Below, piece after piece: positions 48,145-59,500 of a stretch of 64,000 nt of DNA. The first letter of the stretch is position 1, and every line of letters begins with the position of its first letter. The notes under the pieces are model-generated. The model worked only from the letters and a program-made list of their open reading frames with translations. It did no database searches and had not been told where the DNA came from. The stretch spans positions 992,001 through 1,056,000 of the forward strand of contig NC_057791.1 in assembly GCF_014905175.1 (NCBI RefSeq), written 5' to 3'. A program made the translations under genes and the position numbers. The DNA comes from Aphidius gifuensis (taxonomy: Eukaryota > Arthropoda > Insecta > Hymenoptera > Braconidae).

Positions 48145-50974
48145 CTTATGTGTTGATAGAAATAAAAAATGCGTTATCATCAAAAAAAAAAATGAAAATA
48201 TTCATAAAAAAATTAATTAAATATACAAGAATTTAATGAAATAAATTTTAAAAAATTTTCAATTAATTATTAAATCAATTTTAAGGGAGTGAAAATTTAT
48301 TTTTATTGATGATTTTTGAAATTGTTGCGCAGGCGAAAATATAGCAAGTACCAAAATAGGGGTAAAGAGAAATGGTGGTTGATGAAAAGTAGGAGAGATG
48401 AAGAGACAAACTACCCTACAATATATATATCTAGCTTGCTTTTATCAATATTAAAATAATTCGTCTTTTCTCACTCAGTTATATACGTCATAAATTTAAG
48501 TGAAGTTGCGCGCCACGTACATTGGTTTTAACGGTTGTTGGTGAAGAGAGAATATATGTACATATTGGAGGGGTGTAAAAAAAAAAAATATAAAAAAATA
48601 TAAACCAGGCGGTAAAGTGGTGTGCCAAAGCAGTCGAAGGAACCAACATCGGCTTTATATTGATATCACAGATACCATTGAAATTCTTCACACGATTTTA
48701 GTGTTTATTTTTATTTTTTTTTCAAAAACACTTGTCATATTTAATAAATTGATATTTATTTATAATAAATTAATTTGGTAATTGTTTATCATCAGGTAAG
48801 TTTAATTTATATTTTATTTTTTTTATAATAAATTTATTTATATTTGTTTAAATATTAATTAATAATTAACATTGTGTTTATCATATAGCAATTTGTAAGA
48901 AATTAATATTTAAAATTGTGTGTTTTTATAAACTGTCAGTTACAATTTACAAGGTTCATTTGGTTGTTATTAATTATGTATATATGTTGAATTATTATTT
49001 TTTATTCTATTCAACAATTGTGTCCCTCGGTTATCTCATATTTTCATTAAACATATTAATTGCAATTATTCCAAGCTGTAAACAACCTCGTGAGTCGTGT
49101 GGGGGTCGATCTAATTTTTTTTTTTTCTATTTTTTTCGTCATTAATTATATTTAAAATTCAACTTTACTAATGACTTTGGATTTCAATGTTAACTACATA
49201 CACCTTTTTTATTTAAAAAAAAAAAATAGTTATAAATAATCAACAGTTTTATAAATTATTGCATTTTAATATTTTATAAAAATTTTTTTTTAATTATCAT
49301 TATTGTCATTGAGTTTTATAAATAAAGAGCTTATTTTTTATACAATTATTTTTTGTTTATTTATCAATGATAATAATGCAAATAAAAAATAATAAATAGG
49401 GAAAAATAAAAGCCTTTGATTTAGCTTTGTAATTACGTTGAAAGAGTGTCATTAAATTTTTTGAAAAGGGTAATATTAGTCTTGTTTTTATTAACGATAT
49501 TATGTCTTATTTTATTTTTTATTTTTTTTTTTTTTTGGTGATTGAGAATCGAGAGGGAACTAATTAAACCCTGGAAATAAATTGCTTTTCATTGAAAGCT
49601 TTTGATTTATTTTATTTTTACTTTTTTAATAAAAAAAATTATATATATTTTTATATTCAGAGGGTGTAATTCATTGTAATAATAATAAAATAATGTATAT
49701 TGAATTTTGATATCCCTTTGGTAAAAATAGTATACATCATTATGACAGAATAAAGCTGTAAAATTAACATTTATATTATTTTTTATTTTTTTCAAGATGG
49801 AATAAAATATAGAGAAAAATAATTTAAATTCTTGTGGCTACTGTGTGTATATATAAAAATAGTCACATGATATGTACACGTGATATTTGACAAGTATAGA
49901 CCAATATATTTTACCTGGTATGTTTAGAATTTATTTTGTGCGCCAGCGCTTTTGCTTTTCATCGATCACAAGATCGAGGTCAGCGGTCTTCATCAAGGTT
50001 TTGCTTAAATTTTTTTCTTCTCCTTTTTTTATTCTCCTTTTTTTTACTTAAAATTTTATCAAAAGTCAACTCAAGATCAATACCACCATTAACCAGTTTT
50101 TACCTTTAAAATTTTAATTAACATTTAAATAATATAATTTTATAAATTTTTTTTTCTTAAGAAATTCTAATTTACCAAAAATAAAAAATCAATATCAATA
50201 TTATTAATTAATTTATATTTTACATATTTTCAATCTAATTTAAAAAAAAAAATTAATTAAATAATAATTATTATTAATTAATTATTTAATAAAAATACAC
50301 TGTAGTTTTAAATTTGTTTTTTTTTTTAATTTTCATCTTCATTTTTCTATATAAAATGGCATGTTTCAAAAAAAATATAAATAATTTCTATTTATTTATT
50401 ATTAAAATACAATTATTTATCATTTTAATTAAACATATTATTATTATTATTATATTCATTGTGATCAATAAAAAATCGATGATAGAAAAAAAAAATTAAT
50501 ATAAATGTGTGTATATGAGTCGGGGATTTATGTGTTTCAATAAATGTTCATTCATGCATGAATAGTAGATTTCTTTGATACATATAATAAAAATAAAATT
50601 GAGAAAATAATATGTAGATATTTGCAATAATGGTTTTTATATGTATGCGTATAAATATCATGTTGAAATATAGTTGAGGGTGTTGAATAAGAAAGTAATT
50701 TTGCCAACTTGACCTGGTTTTATTTTTCCTTTTTTTTTCATATAATTTTCTACATTTTCCATCTTTTCAGGTGTACAATAAACTCGAATTTCAAAGTGTC
50801 TACTTAATAAACACTTTGTCGAGTAATAACTTGACTTGATGACATCAATTGTCTTATTTTATGATTATTATTATATTTTGTAATCATTAAAAATAGCACA
50901 ATTATTATTTTTTGAATTTTTATATAAATCAGATTTATATGCTTATACTATTTATGTATTTTTTTTTTTATAGA
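48145..50974 (+). promoter_or_regulatory. Upstream region and likely 5' UTR exon(s) of the GST gene
   Basis: 48420-48795 is less AT-rich and promoter-like: TCTCACTCAGTTATATACG (initiator-like, ~48470), GCGCGCCACGTAC (~48507), TATAAACC (~48599), and a donor CAG|GTAAGT at 48796 that would end a 5' UTR exon joined to the acceptor at 50974. A second candidate promoter patch is at 49935-50000 (GCGCCAGCGC, CATCGATCAC, a DRE-like ATCGAT). An extra acceptor CTTTTCAG at 50770 may mark another 5' UTR exon. Frames at 48488-48691 (-) and 48918-49145 (+) are not supported as genes. Confidence 0.4.
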
Positions 50975-52257
50975 ATGGCAGATGAACAAACGTCCTATAA
51001 ACTCATTTATTTTAATGCTCGTGGAAGAGCTGAGCATATACGTTTTATATTTGCATATGCTGGAATTGATTTTATTGATGAGAGAATTCCAAAAGAACGT
51101 TGGCCTGAAATTAAAAAATGTAAGTTGTATATTTTAAATTAATTTTTTTTTATTTATGTTTTACGATTGAGTGACTTGTAAAAATAAATTTAAAAAAAAA
51201 AAGATACAAGCTCTATTCTTTTATAAAAATTGAGAGAATAATTTTACATTAATTTTTTTAAAAATTCACAATAAAAATGACACACATCTAGCAGCATTAT
51301 TAAAATAATTATCATGATTTTATTTTTTTTTTTTAACTTTGAAATTATTCTAGAGATTAGATGTTAATAAATTCTGAATAATTGTCTTGTTTAAACACGT
51401 TGTCATCGTTGTTTAAACAAGCATAATAAAATCATTTGTCTCACAATGTTGATTTAGGTTCTGGTTGGTTTGATAATATCATAAAAATTTTTAAAAAAAT
51501 ATATTAACAGCCAATAAAATAATGCACTTAAATCCTTAATTTACTTGATCACCAATTTTAACAATGGAATAATTGTGAAAAAAAATTACTAGCAATTGCT
51601 AAATATAAAATGAATTAATTATTTTTAGCTATGCCATATGGAATGCTTCCAGTACTTGAAATAAATGGTAAAACAATTGCCCAAAGTAATGCTGTTGCAA
51701 GATATTTAGCACGTAAATATGGTCTTGCTGGTAAAGATGAATGGGAATCAATGGTTTGTGATGTACTTGTTGATACACTCAGTGATCTTAAACTAGGTAA
51801 ATTTTATTTTAAAAAAAGTTACATAATTATCTAGCTATTAAATAATAAAAATTCTACTACGTCTTTTTTTTTTTTTTTTCAAAGTTTTGTTTCAGTACAG
51901 AACTGAAATTGATCTAATTAAAAAAGAAGAAAAAAAAGCAAAATTATTGAAAGAAACAATTCCATTTTATTTAAATAAATTTGAAAAAACAATATTAGAA
52001 AATGATGGTTATGCTGTTGGTTCATCGGTAATTATATAATTGATAATTTAATTGTTTTTCTGTTTATTTTTAACGAATATTATTTACAGACAACTTGGGC
52101 TGATTTTGTTTTTGCTGTTGCATTGGAAAATTTTGAACAAATATTTGGTGTAAATGCACTTGATAATTATCCTGGTTTACGAAGTTTAAAAAAACGTGTA
52201 CATGAAATTCCAGAAATAGTATTGTGGCTTGAAAAAAGACCACAAACTGAATTTTAA
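50975..52257 (+). CDS. GstS1: Glutathione S-transferase, sigma class
   Basis: Conjugates glutathione to electrophiles; insect sigma GSTs act on lipid-peroxidation products such as 4-hydroxynonenal. Four coding exons: 50975-51119, 51629-51796, 51885-52027, 52090-52257; 207 aa, normal for the class. The N-terminal thioredoxin-like domain has YKLIYFNARGRAEHIR with the catalytic Tyr at about 12, MPYGMLPVLEI with the cis-proline, and QSNAVARYLA with Gln67-Ser68 for glutathione binding. The helical C-terminal domain ends in WLEKRPQTEF, the sigma-type tail. An acceptor sits directly before the AATGG start context, so the 5' UTR is spliced. Tandem copies are not seen. Confidence 0.96.
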
Positions 52258-53392
52258 AATAAATAAAACAATTCAATATTTATGTCAATCAGGGAAGATG
52301 TACATATCTACATGTACCTATGTCTAAGTAACACATTAAAAGTGATACATCAATAATTATTGTCAATAAAATTATAACTTAATTGAGTGTGACTAACGCT
52401 ATTTATCTTTATCTTGATAAATTTAATTGTCCACAAAATAAATAACAAAGAAATATTAAAAAATAATCATAAAAAACATGAGCTTAAATATGGCAATTCA
52501 ACAAAACAAAAAAAAAATAAAAACCCCAATCATTTATGCTTGTATTATTTTTAAATAAGTTGTTAATTATATTTTAATTGTTATTTGACAAATGTCAAAA
52601 AGTATGAAAGATATGTTGAATTTATTACTCAGTAGTAATCATCATCAATCAATAATAGTTACTATCATATTTCCACACAAAAATCATTAAATAAAATTAT
52701 ATATAATGTTGAATGTATAGATGTTATTGTCCAATGGAAAAAAAATATCAATTAACTAAATGACATTTAAAAATAAACAGGGTGTTATTTGTTTAACATA
52801 TTGATATAGAAAATATATTTAATTTTAAAAATATTGTAAATGTAATAATGTTTAGAAAAAAAATAATAAATGAAATTTTTGTTTGACAAAAAAGTGTAAT
52901 AGTATTAAATGTTTTTTCTCAATTAGATGATAAATATTTAATGAAAATAAATTGTTAATATTTTTAATTATTTATTTATTTATTTATTTATTATAATTAG
53001 TATTTCAACTAAAATCTACTGGTTAGTTAGTTGACATTATTGACTCTAATATATTTATTAACTAAGTTGTTAATCTACAAATATATCATTTCTCTTCTGA
53101 ATTATTATTATTATTATTTTTTTTTAATATATATATGCTGTTTTATTTTTTAAACTTACTGCTATTTTTTTTAATAGAATTTTTCATTATAATTGTTGTA
53201 CATTAAATCTTTTTTCAGCTTTTTACCATTTTTTTTTTTAATTTAATTTATTATGTAATTTTGATCGATCGGATAATTAATTCAAAGAGATTAGAAATTA
53301 ATTAATTAATTTTTTTTTTAGCGGATTGGTAATTAAGTCTGATAAAAGGTAATTTTTTTCTTCTTCATTTGACACATATGATTGAGGTTTCG

Positions 53393-53456
53393 AGCAAGTT
53401 TATCGCTGCTTAGCTCGCATCTCACAGCCTAGAGGTGATTTTTTTTTTTTTTTTTG
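53393..53456 (+). ncRNA. Candidate structured RNA: two hairpins followed by a long T-run
   Basis: CGAGCAAG (from ~53391) can pair with CTTAGCTCG (~53409-53417) with one bulged A. A second small stem, TCAC with GGTGA, follows, and then about 16 T residues that could end a Pol III transcript. The patch is clearly GC-richer than its surroundings. I see no tRNA cloverleaf or known snRNA signature. It may be a transposon end instead. Confidence 0.2.
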
Positions 53457-55888
53457 TTAATTATTTTTAAATAAAATGCATCTTGTTTTAAAAACAAGAG
53501 TCACTTTCAACATTCGATACTAGATAGACTCAAGTTTATTATTCTTTTATATTTAATTTATAATTTTTTATATTTTTTTTTAATTGTTTCTATTCGTAGT
53601 AATTATTAAGCTTAATTGTTGTTATATATTTTAGTTTTTTTTTTCATTCGGGAATTTTATATCCATATACGCAATCATTGTGCATTTGGAAATTTAATAA
53701 TATATAATTCAAAATAAACAAATAAACTGTATTATTGAAAAAAAAATATTTGTTTAAATATTTAAATAAAAACTTTAAAAAATAATGAAAATAATCAGGC
53801 ATTTTTTTGAGATGAGTTATGTTTTTCTCTTTGTCATTTTTCGGATTATGAATTTTATCTTTATCCTTTTTTTTTTATTTACAATGTCAATCCAGTTAAA
53901 AGATTTTTTTTTAATTTTATTAGGTATTATTTTTTGTTTTACAATAAATTTCTTTAAATATATTTCAACATTTAAATTTATATAAACTATGCAGTGACGA
54001 TTGCCTATCAAATAGGTAAGTACTCATAAAATATATATCATCGGTAAGTAATTAATAACGTAGTAAAATTATAAAATATGAGTTACAATTTTTTTAAAAT
54101 TTTCTTTTTTGGACGATAAGATTATTAATAGTATTATAATAATATTGTAGAATACGTCGTTCTTTTAAGTTTTTAATTTTTATTCTACAACCAACTCTGC
54201 GTTGAATACTTGCTATTTTTTTTTTTTTTTTTTTCATTGTTTGTTTACGATGCAGCAGTGAGATTAAGATATAATTTTTTAAATTTTATATATTGCTTAG
54301 TAAACTTTGTTTTATTTTTATCTAATTTTATTTTTGTTCGAAGGATTTTATATACTAGCTATCGTGAAAATTTTAAGTAGTTAAACGGTTTATTTTTCGG
54401 TAGTAAAAGACATGATTTAAATGGTTAATTTTATTGTAATTATAAATGAAGATAGATAAATATTTATGAAGGAAATATGCAATATAAAATGAACGAAAAA
54501 AAAATCATAAAATACTAATGGTACGTTACATTTTTTTTTTTTTTAGCGAATCTTCGATTTGGCTTTGAAGAATTATCGTAAAAATAATATTAAAATTTAT
54601 ATTATTTAACTTTAAAATTCATATTAATGAATTTATTTAAATTTTTTTAAATATATTTTTTATCTTTCTCATAAACTTGCCAATATAATTTATCATATTA
54701 TAATAATAATTTTTTAAATTTTAAATATATATATATGCCAATTTATAATAACATGAAATAAAAAATTTTAAATTTTCATAATAATATACTTTCGAGGTTT
54801 TTTTTTTTATCTACTATTGCTGAGTATAGTCTGTGCATTTTTTTTTTTTTTATACATTAAACATACAATTTATCTAATTTTAAAAACAAATATAATTTTT
54901 ATATAATACTCAAATTTAAACCTCATTTTTTAAATATAATTTTATCTTAAAATTTCATTAGTGTTCAAGTCTACAGATATTTTTTTAAAATCTTATTTTC
55001 TTTTTTTTGTTTAATAATAATATTATTTTTTAATAATAAACCAACATATATATTTCACAGACATCAATTTTTAAAACAGAAATATTTATCTATATAATAA
55101 TAATCAATGAATCAATCACTGAATATTATTATTAATATAATTTTAATCTGATTAAATGTATTTTTGAATAATTCATCTAATGCTTTAATTTCTATAATTG
55201 TTTAATTGTTTTTTTTTTTAGTAAAAAGGCTTGATCATTAAACTAACAGTGCTTGTCTAAAGTCTGACATATTATTTTTTGAATTATTAAACACGCTCTT
55301 GTTTTTTTTTCTCTATTCAATTCTCTTCTGTTTTTAATTATTTATTTTTTTCTTTAAATTATCACTAGCACTATCTATGAATACTATATGAGATTATAAT
55401 CAATAATTTGATTATTAATTTCATGCAAATTATTATGAATTAATATAAATAAATTTGCATGATATTTCGTTTGGTCGATTTTTGTTATTTTTAAATTATC
55501 GACTTGTCATTTGACTGATAGGCCTGGGACTGTAACTTGTCTCTCCATATTATAATTAAATTTATAAACAAATTAAATGTTAATTAGCATGATGTTATGA
55601 ATATAATGGCACAAAATTAATTCAAATTTATATTCCCTTTTTCTATTTAATCAATGAAAAATAATGATAAATTATTTTGAGTTTAAGACTGATGTAGATT
55701 TACTAAAAAATATTTTTTTAATCTAATTGCTGTTTTGTTTTTAAATGTTCCACATTATTTAAGTTTCTTATTTTTAAGTTTAACTATTTCTTTCTTTCTA
55801 AAAAGCAATGAATTTATTTATTTATTTAGGTTTTTTTTTAATTCATTTTTTGAACAATAATGCATGTAGAAAAAATGAGCCACTATGT

Positions 55889-55982
55889 AGTTTGTCTTTG
55901 GTTGAACGACGAAGCATTTAGAAAATTATTCTGGCAGTGATTTTTCATAGATGCTTCGACCTTAAACACAGACCAAAAATTT
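55889..55982. ncRNA. Candidate microRNA precursor hairpin
   Basis: The 5' arm (55889-55918, TTTGTCTTTGGTTGAACGAC then GAAGCAT) pairs with the 3' arm (55951-55978, ATGCTTCGACCTTAAACACA then GACC). The apical 8 bp, CGAAGCAT/ATGCTTCG, are perfect, followed by about 20 further positions with scattered mismatches and one bulge. The loop is about 32 bases. Size and imperfect pairing match an animal pre-miRNA. The 5' arm includes TCTTTGG, the seed of the miR-9 family, but the rest does not match miR-9, so I do not name it. Strand is undecided. Confidence 0.45.
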
Positions 55983-56596
55983 TGATTTCCGTTACAATGA
56001 GTTTTTTTTATTTTTTTTTTTTCATTTTTTTGTGTTAATAATGATTTAAGTATTTTATTTATTAAATCAAGTTATTATATTATTATTTGAAATATTATTA
56101 GATTTTATTTTGACGGATAAATTATATTTATATTTAAAAAATAATAGTGCAGTTTTTTATTTAAAAATTTAAAGAAAACTTATCCTTGGCACGTTATTTT
56201 GGCATCATGAAGATTTTCACGAGGCCAAAGGGTAAGTAAGCTTTAATCGAATTCGAAATTTATCGTCGATAAAGTTTAAATATATTCTTAAGCTGAAATA
56301 TAGATACAGCATACTCATTTAAAGTAAAAAAAATATATTAAATAAAAAATAAGCCATAATTTTTCTTTATCAAAATAAATTATCAATAAATTTTCAACAA
56401 CAAAACAAAAAAAAAAAAAAGTCAAATCAATAAATAAAACATAAAAAAAATTAACTATCACATTGTCATGTGTAATAATTATAAATTTCTTTTATAATTT
56501 CAAACTCAAACAGATAATAATCTGTTAAAAAAAATAGCGTATTATATTTTTTGGTGATTTTAAATTAACTAATAATATCATCATCAATTTTACACT

Positions 56597-59500
56597 TCAC
56601 GAATACATTGTAATAACTTCTCGTCCAGCTCCATGTACCATCAAAACTTTTTCAAGTCCATCAGTTAAAACTTCAAGAAATTCCATGTCTGTAAAAAAAA
56701 CATTTTAAAATGAAAAAAATATATAAATAAAATAAGATTTTTATTAAATTTATTTTACAGATAAAAAAAAAAGTAGTTTGTAAATTTAAAAAGTTTCGAA
56801 ATATATAAAATAACATTTCTAGTAAAAAATAAAAAAAACTTACAATTTGATTCACGTTCAATTTTTGTGTCTCTAGGTGGTCCAGGAAGATTTAGAATTA
56901 CCAACTGTGCATCACGACTTTTTGCTTGTATGACCTCGTTAAGTTTAACAGCAGTGTGCATACGCCTTACATTGTCTTCATCTCTGTATAAAAAAATTAT
57001 TAAATGAACAATATTATACAATAAAATATTTCTAGTTGAATTTTTTTTCACTAACTATGCTCAACATTTAAATGAAAAATTATAAAAAATATAAAATATT
57101 ACGGTTTAATTTGTTTAGTTTTTGGTGTTTTATCAGTTGAACTTTCTGCATCTTTATTTGACTGTGTTGATTGTTCATCATCAATTGATTTATCATCCTT
57201 TTTATCAGATCCATTACCACAATCATTTGACTCTTTGGTCTGATCAACTCCATTTATTTGTTGTTTAACTGGTTCTTCAAATCTCACCTTGGTCGCTGTT
57301 TTTGCTTCAACATTATGATGATGATCAACAACAGCTTGTACCTTTTATTCAATGAAAGAAAATAAATAAAAAAAAAAAAAAAAAACATCAATTAGTAAAT
57401 TATTACTACTCTTCTAATATATTAATAAATGAATAAATAAAATTTCGAAATAAATGTATGATAAATTATATATATTATAAATAAAATTTATGATAAAAAA
57501 AAATGATGCATCAGTTGTATGCATATATCTAGCACTAATTATAAAGCTGTATGATGATGGCTATAAGTAAAATAAGCCTTTGAAATATACGTGCTAATAA
57601 AGCCAAGAAAAAAAATAAAAAAAAAAAACCATTTATAAATAAGCAAATAAAATTAACTGATAGATAATGATGTATATTAATTTTAATTTGCTGAAAAATT
57701 ATATATTTTTATCAATGAAAAAATAAAAATAAATAATAAATTTATATGAATGATTATCATGAATGAATGAATGGATTTTCACGAACACTCGTCTACTTGA
57801 TGATGTAAAAAAAAATAAATAAAAATAAATAAATGTCTGATAAAATGATGGGATTATAAATATATAAATATATTTATATTTTTTTGATAATTATAAAGGT
57901 AAATGAGTAGACGAGTGAATGTTCGGGTTCAATATGACAAACCAGAGGTAACAATTCCTTGTCGGGTACCTCGTTGAAGTCCACCAATGTCGGCACCTTA
58001 TCCGTGACAAGCACGCAACAAAGAGACACATTCCCATCAGTAACTATCCCGCAATTATTAATTTTTATATTTTAATTGTTATTTATATATATATTATTTT
58101 TTTTTTTAATATAAAATAGTCTATTTTAAGATAATATATTTAGAAAAGAAGTTTTATATAATAATTATTAAATAAAAAAAAAGAAAAAGGTTTTTTTTTT
58201 TTTATTTAAAAATAAACTCACCAGTCCTTGTGCTTCTTTTTTATTTAATTGAAGTTCACGTAGCATTTGATTACGTTGTTCCATCACCAGTGTTCTCTCG
58301 TATGTGTATGCTGATATATCAGAATTAGTCTATTGAAATGAAAAAAAAAATAAATTAATGCATAATAAATATGTGTTTGCATTGGATAGATAAAAATATA
58401 TTAACAAACCATTTCAACAATCTCAATCTCTCCCTCAATTCTTAAATTATATAAAAGTTTTTTTAAATCTTTTTTCATTTGTATTGAATTATCTTCCATT
58501 TGTGCAACAGTAAATATACGCATTTTACAATTTTTCCATGTACGATGTTGTTTTAATAAAAATGGTAATAACATTAATAAACCACCATCATGAACAACCC
58601 ACCATATATCAATACAACCACCAATTTTATCAGCTGAATTTGGATAAAAATTAATACCTTTTGGTACAAGTAAAGCCATACGATTTGATGTTACATTTCT
58701 AACTGTTTGTAAAAATACACGCCATGTTCTTTCATCACATGAATTACGCCATCCATATGGCCAACCAAGTATAACAGTATTTGGTTTCATACCACCAAGA
58801 CCAGTTGTTTGTATAAGTGCACTTAAACCTTCAGTAACATTTGGTGTTACAAGTACATCAACAAAACCTTTAACTTTTTCTTCATCAGCAATTGCACGTA
58901 AATGTCCTTTAGCTGTTATTGCTGCACCAGAATTTTTTGAAAAATCACCAGGTAAACAACTAACAGCAATTGTTAAACCTCTACCAGCTTTTAATTGACT
59001 TGCAAATGAAAATAATTTACGATATTTTGGTACAAGTGCATCTGTTAATTTAACTAATATTAATATTTGTGGACGCCAATTTTTAGTATGTGGTGGTCCT
59101 TCTTCAAGTTTTAATAATGAATATCTTGCTGCTGATAATGCTAAACCACGTATACCATCACCCCATTCTTTTTCAGCTCCACGATATTCAATATATTTAT
59201 ATATAACACCAGCCATTCCCATTGCAACAAGTGTATAAAATACACTTGTCATTAACATTATTGCAATACATAATGATAAACCAAGAAATGATAATGTCCA
59301 ATGATAATATTTAAATCTTGGACGCCAATTTGGTGTACGTAATAATGTTTGTACAGCACAAGCAAGATTAACAAAACCATAACACATTAAAAAAAACATT
59401 GATAATATTGGTGCAAGTATATCAATATTACCAAGTAATATACCACATTGACATATTATTAATGTTACAACAAGTGCACGTGTTGGTTCACCACGACTTG

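Larger units (their letters stand above)
52258..56596. other. Gene-poor DNA between GST and KCC, with structured elements
   Basis: Contains the 3' end of GST, a (TTTA)n run at about 52968-52993, a hairpin followed by a T-run at 53393-53456, a strong pre-miRNA-like hairpin at 55889-55982, and a plus-strand first-exon-like segment at 56207-56231. The frames at 53785-53985 are F/I/K-rich noise. No protein-coding gene is supported. Confidence 0.45.

Noticed and set aside
48290..48420. Open minus-strand frame resembling a signal peptide (FTPILVLAIFSPAQQ)
   Set aside because: No start codon or splice partner; arises from a pyrimidine-rich strand in the GST promoter area.
55895..55915. Calling the hairpin miR-9
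   Set aside because: Only the TCTTTGG seed matches; the rest of the arm does not agree with miR-9 sequences.
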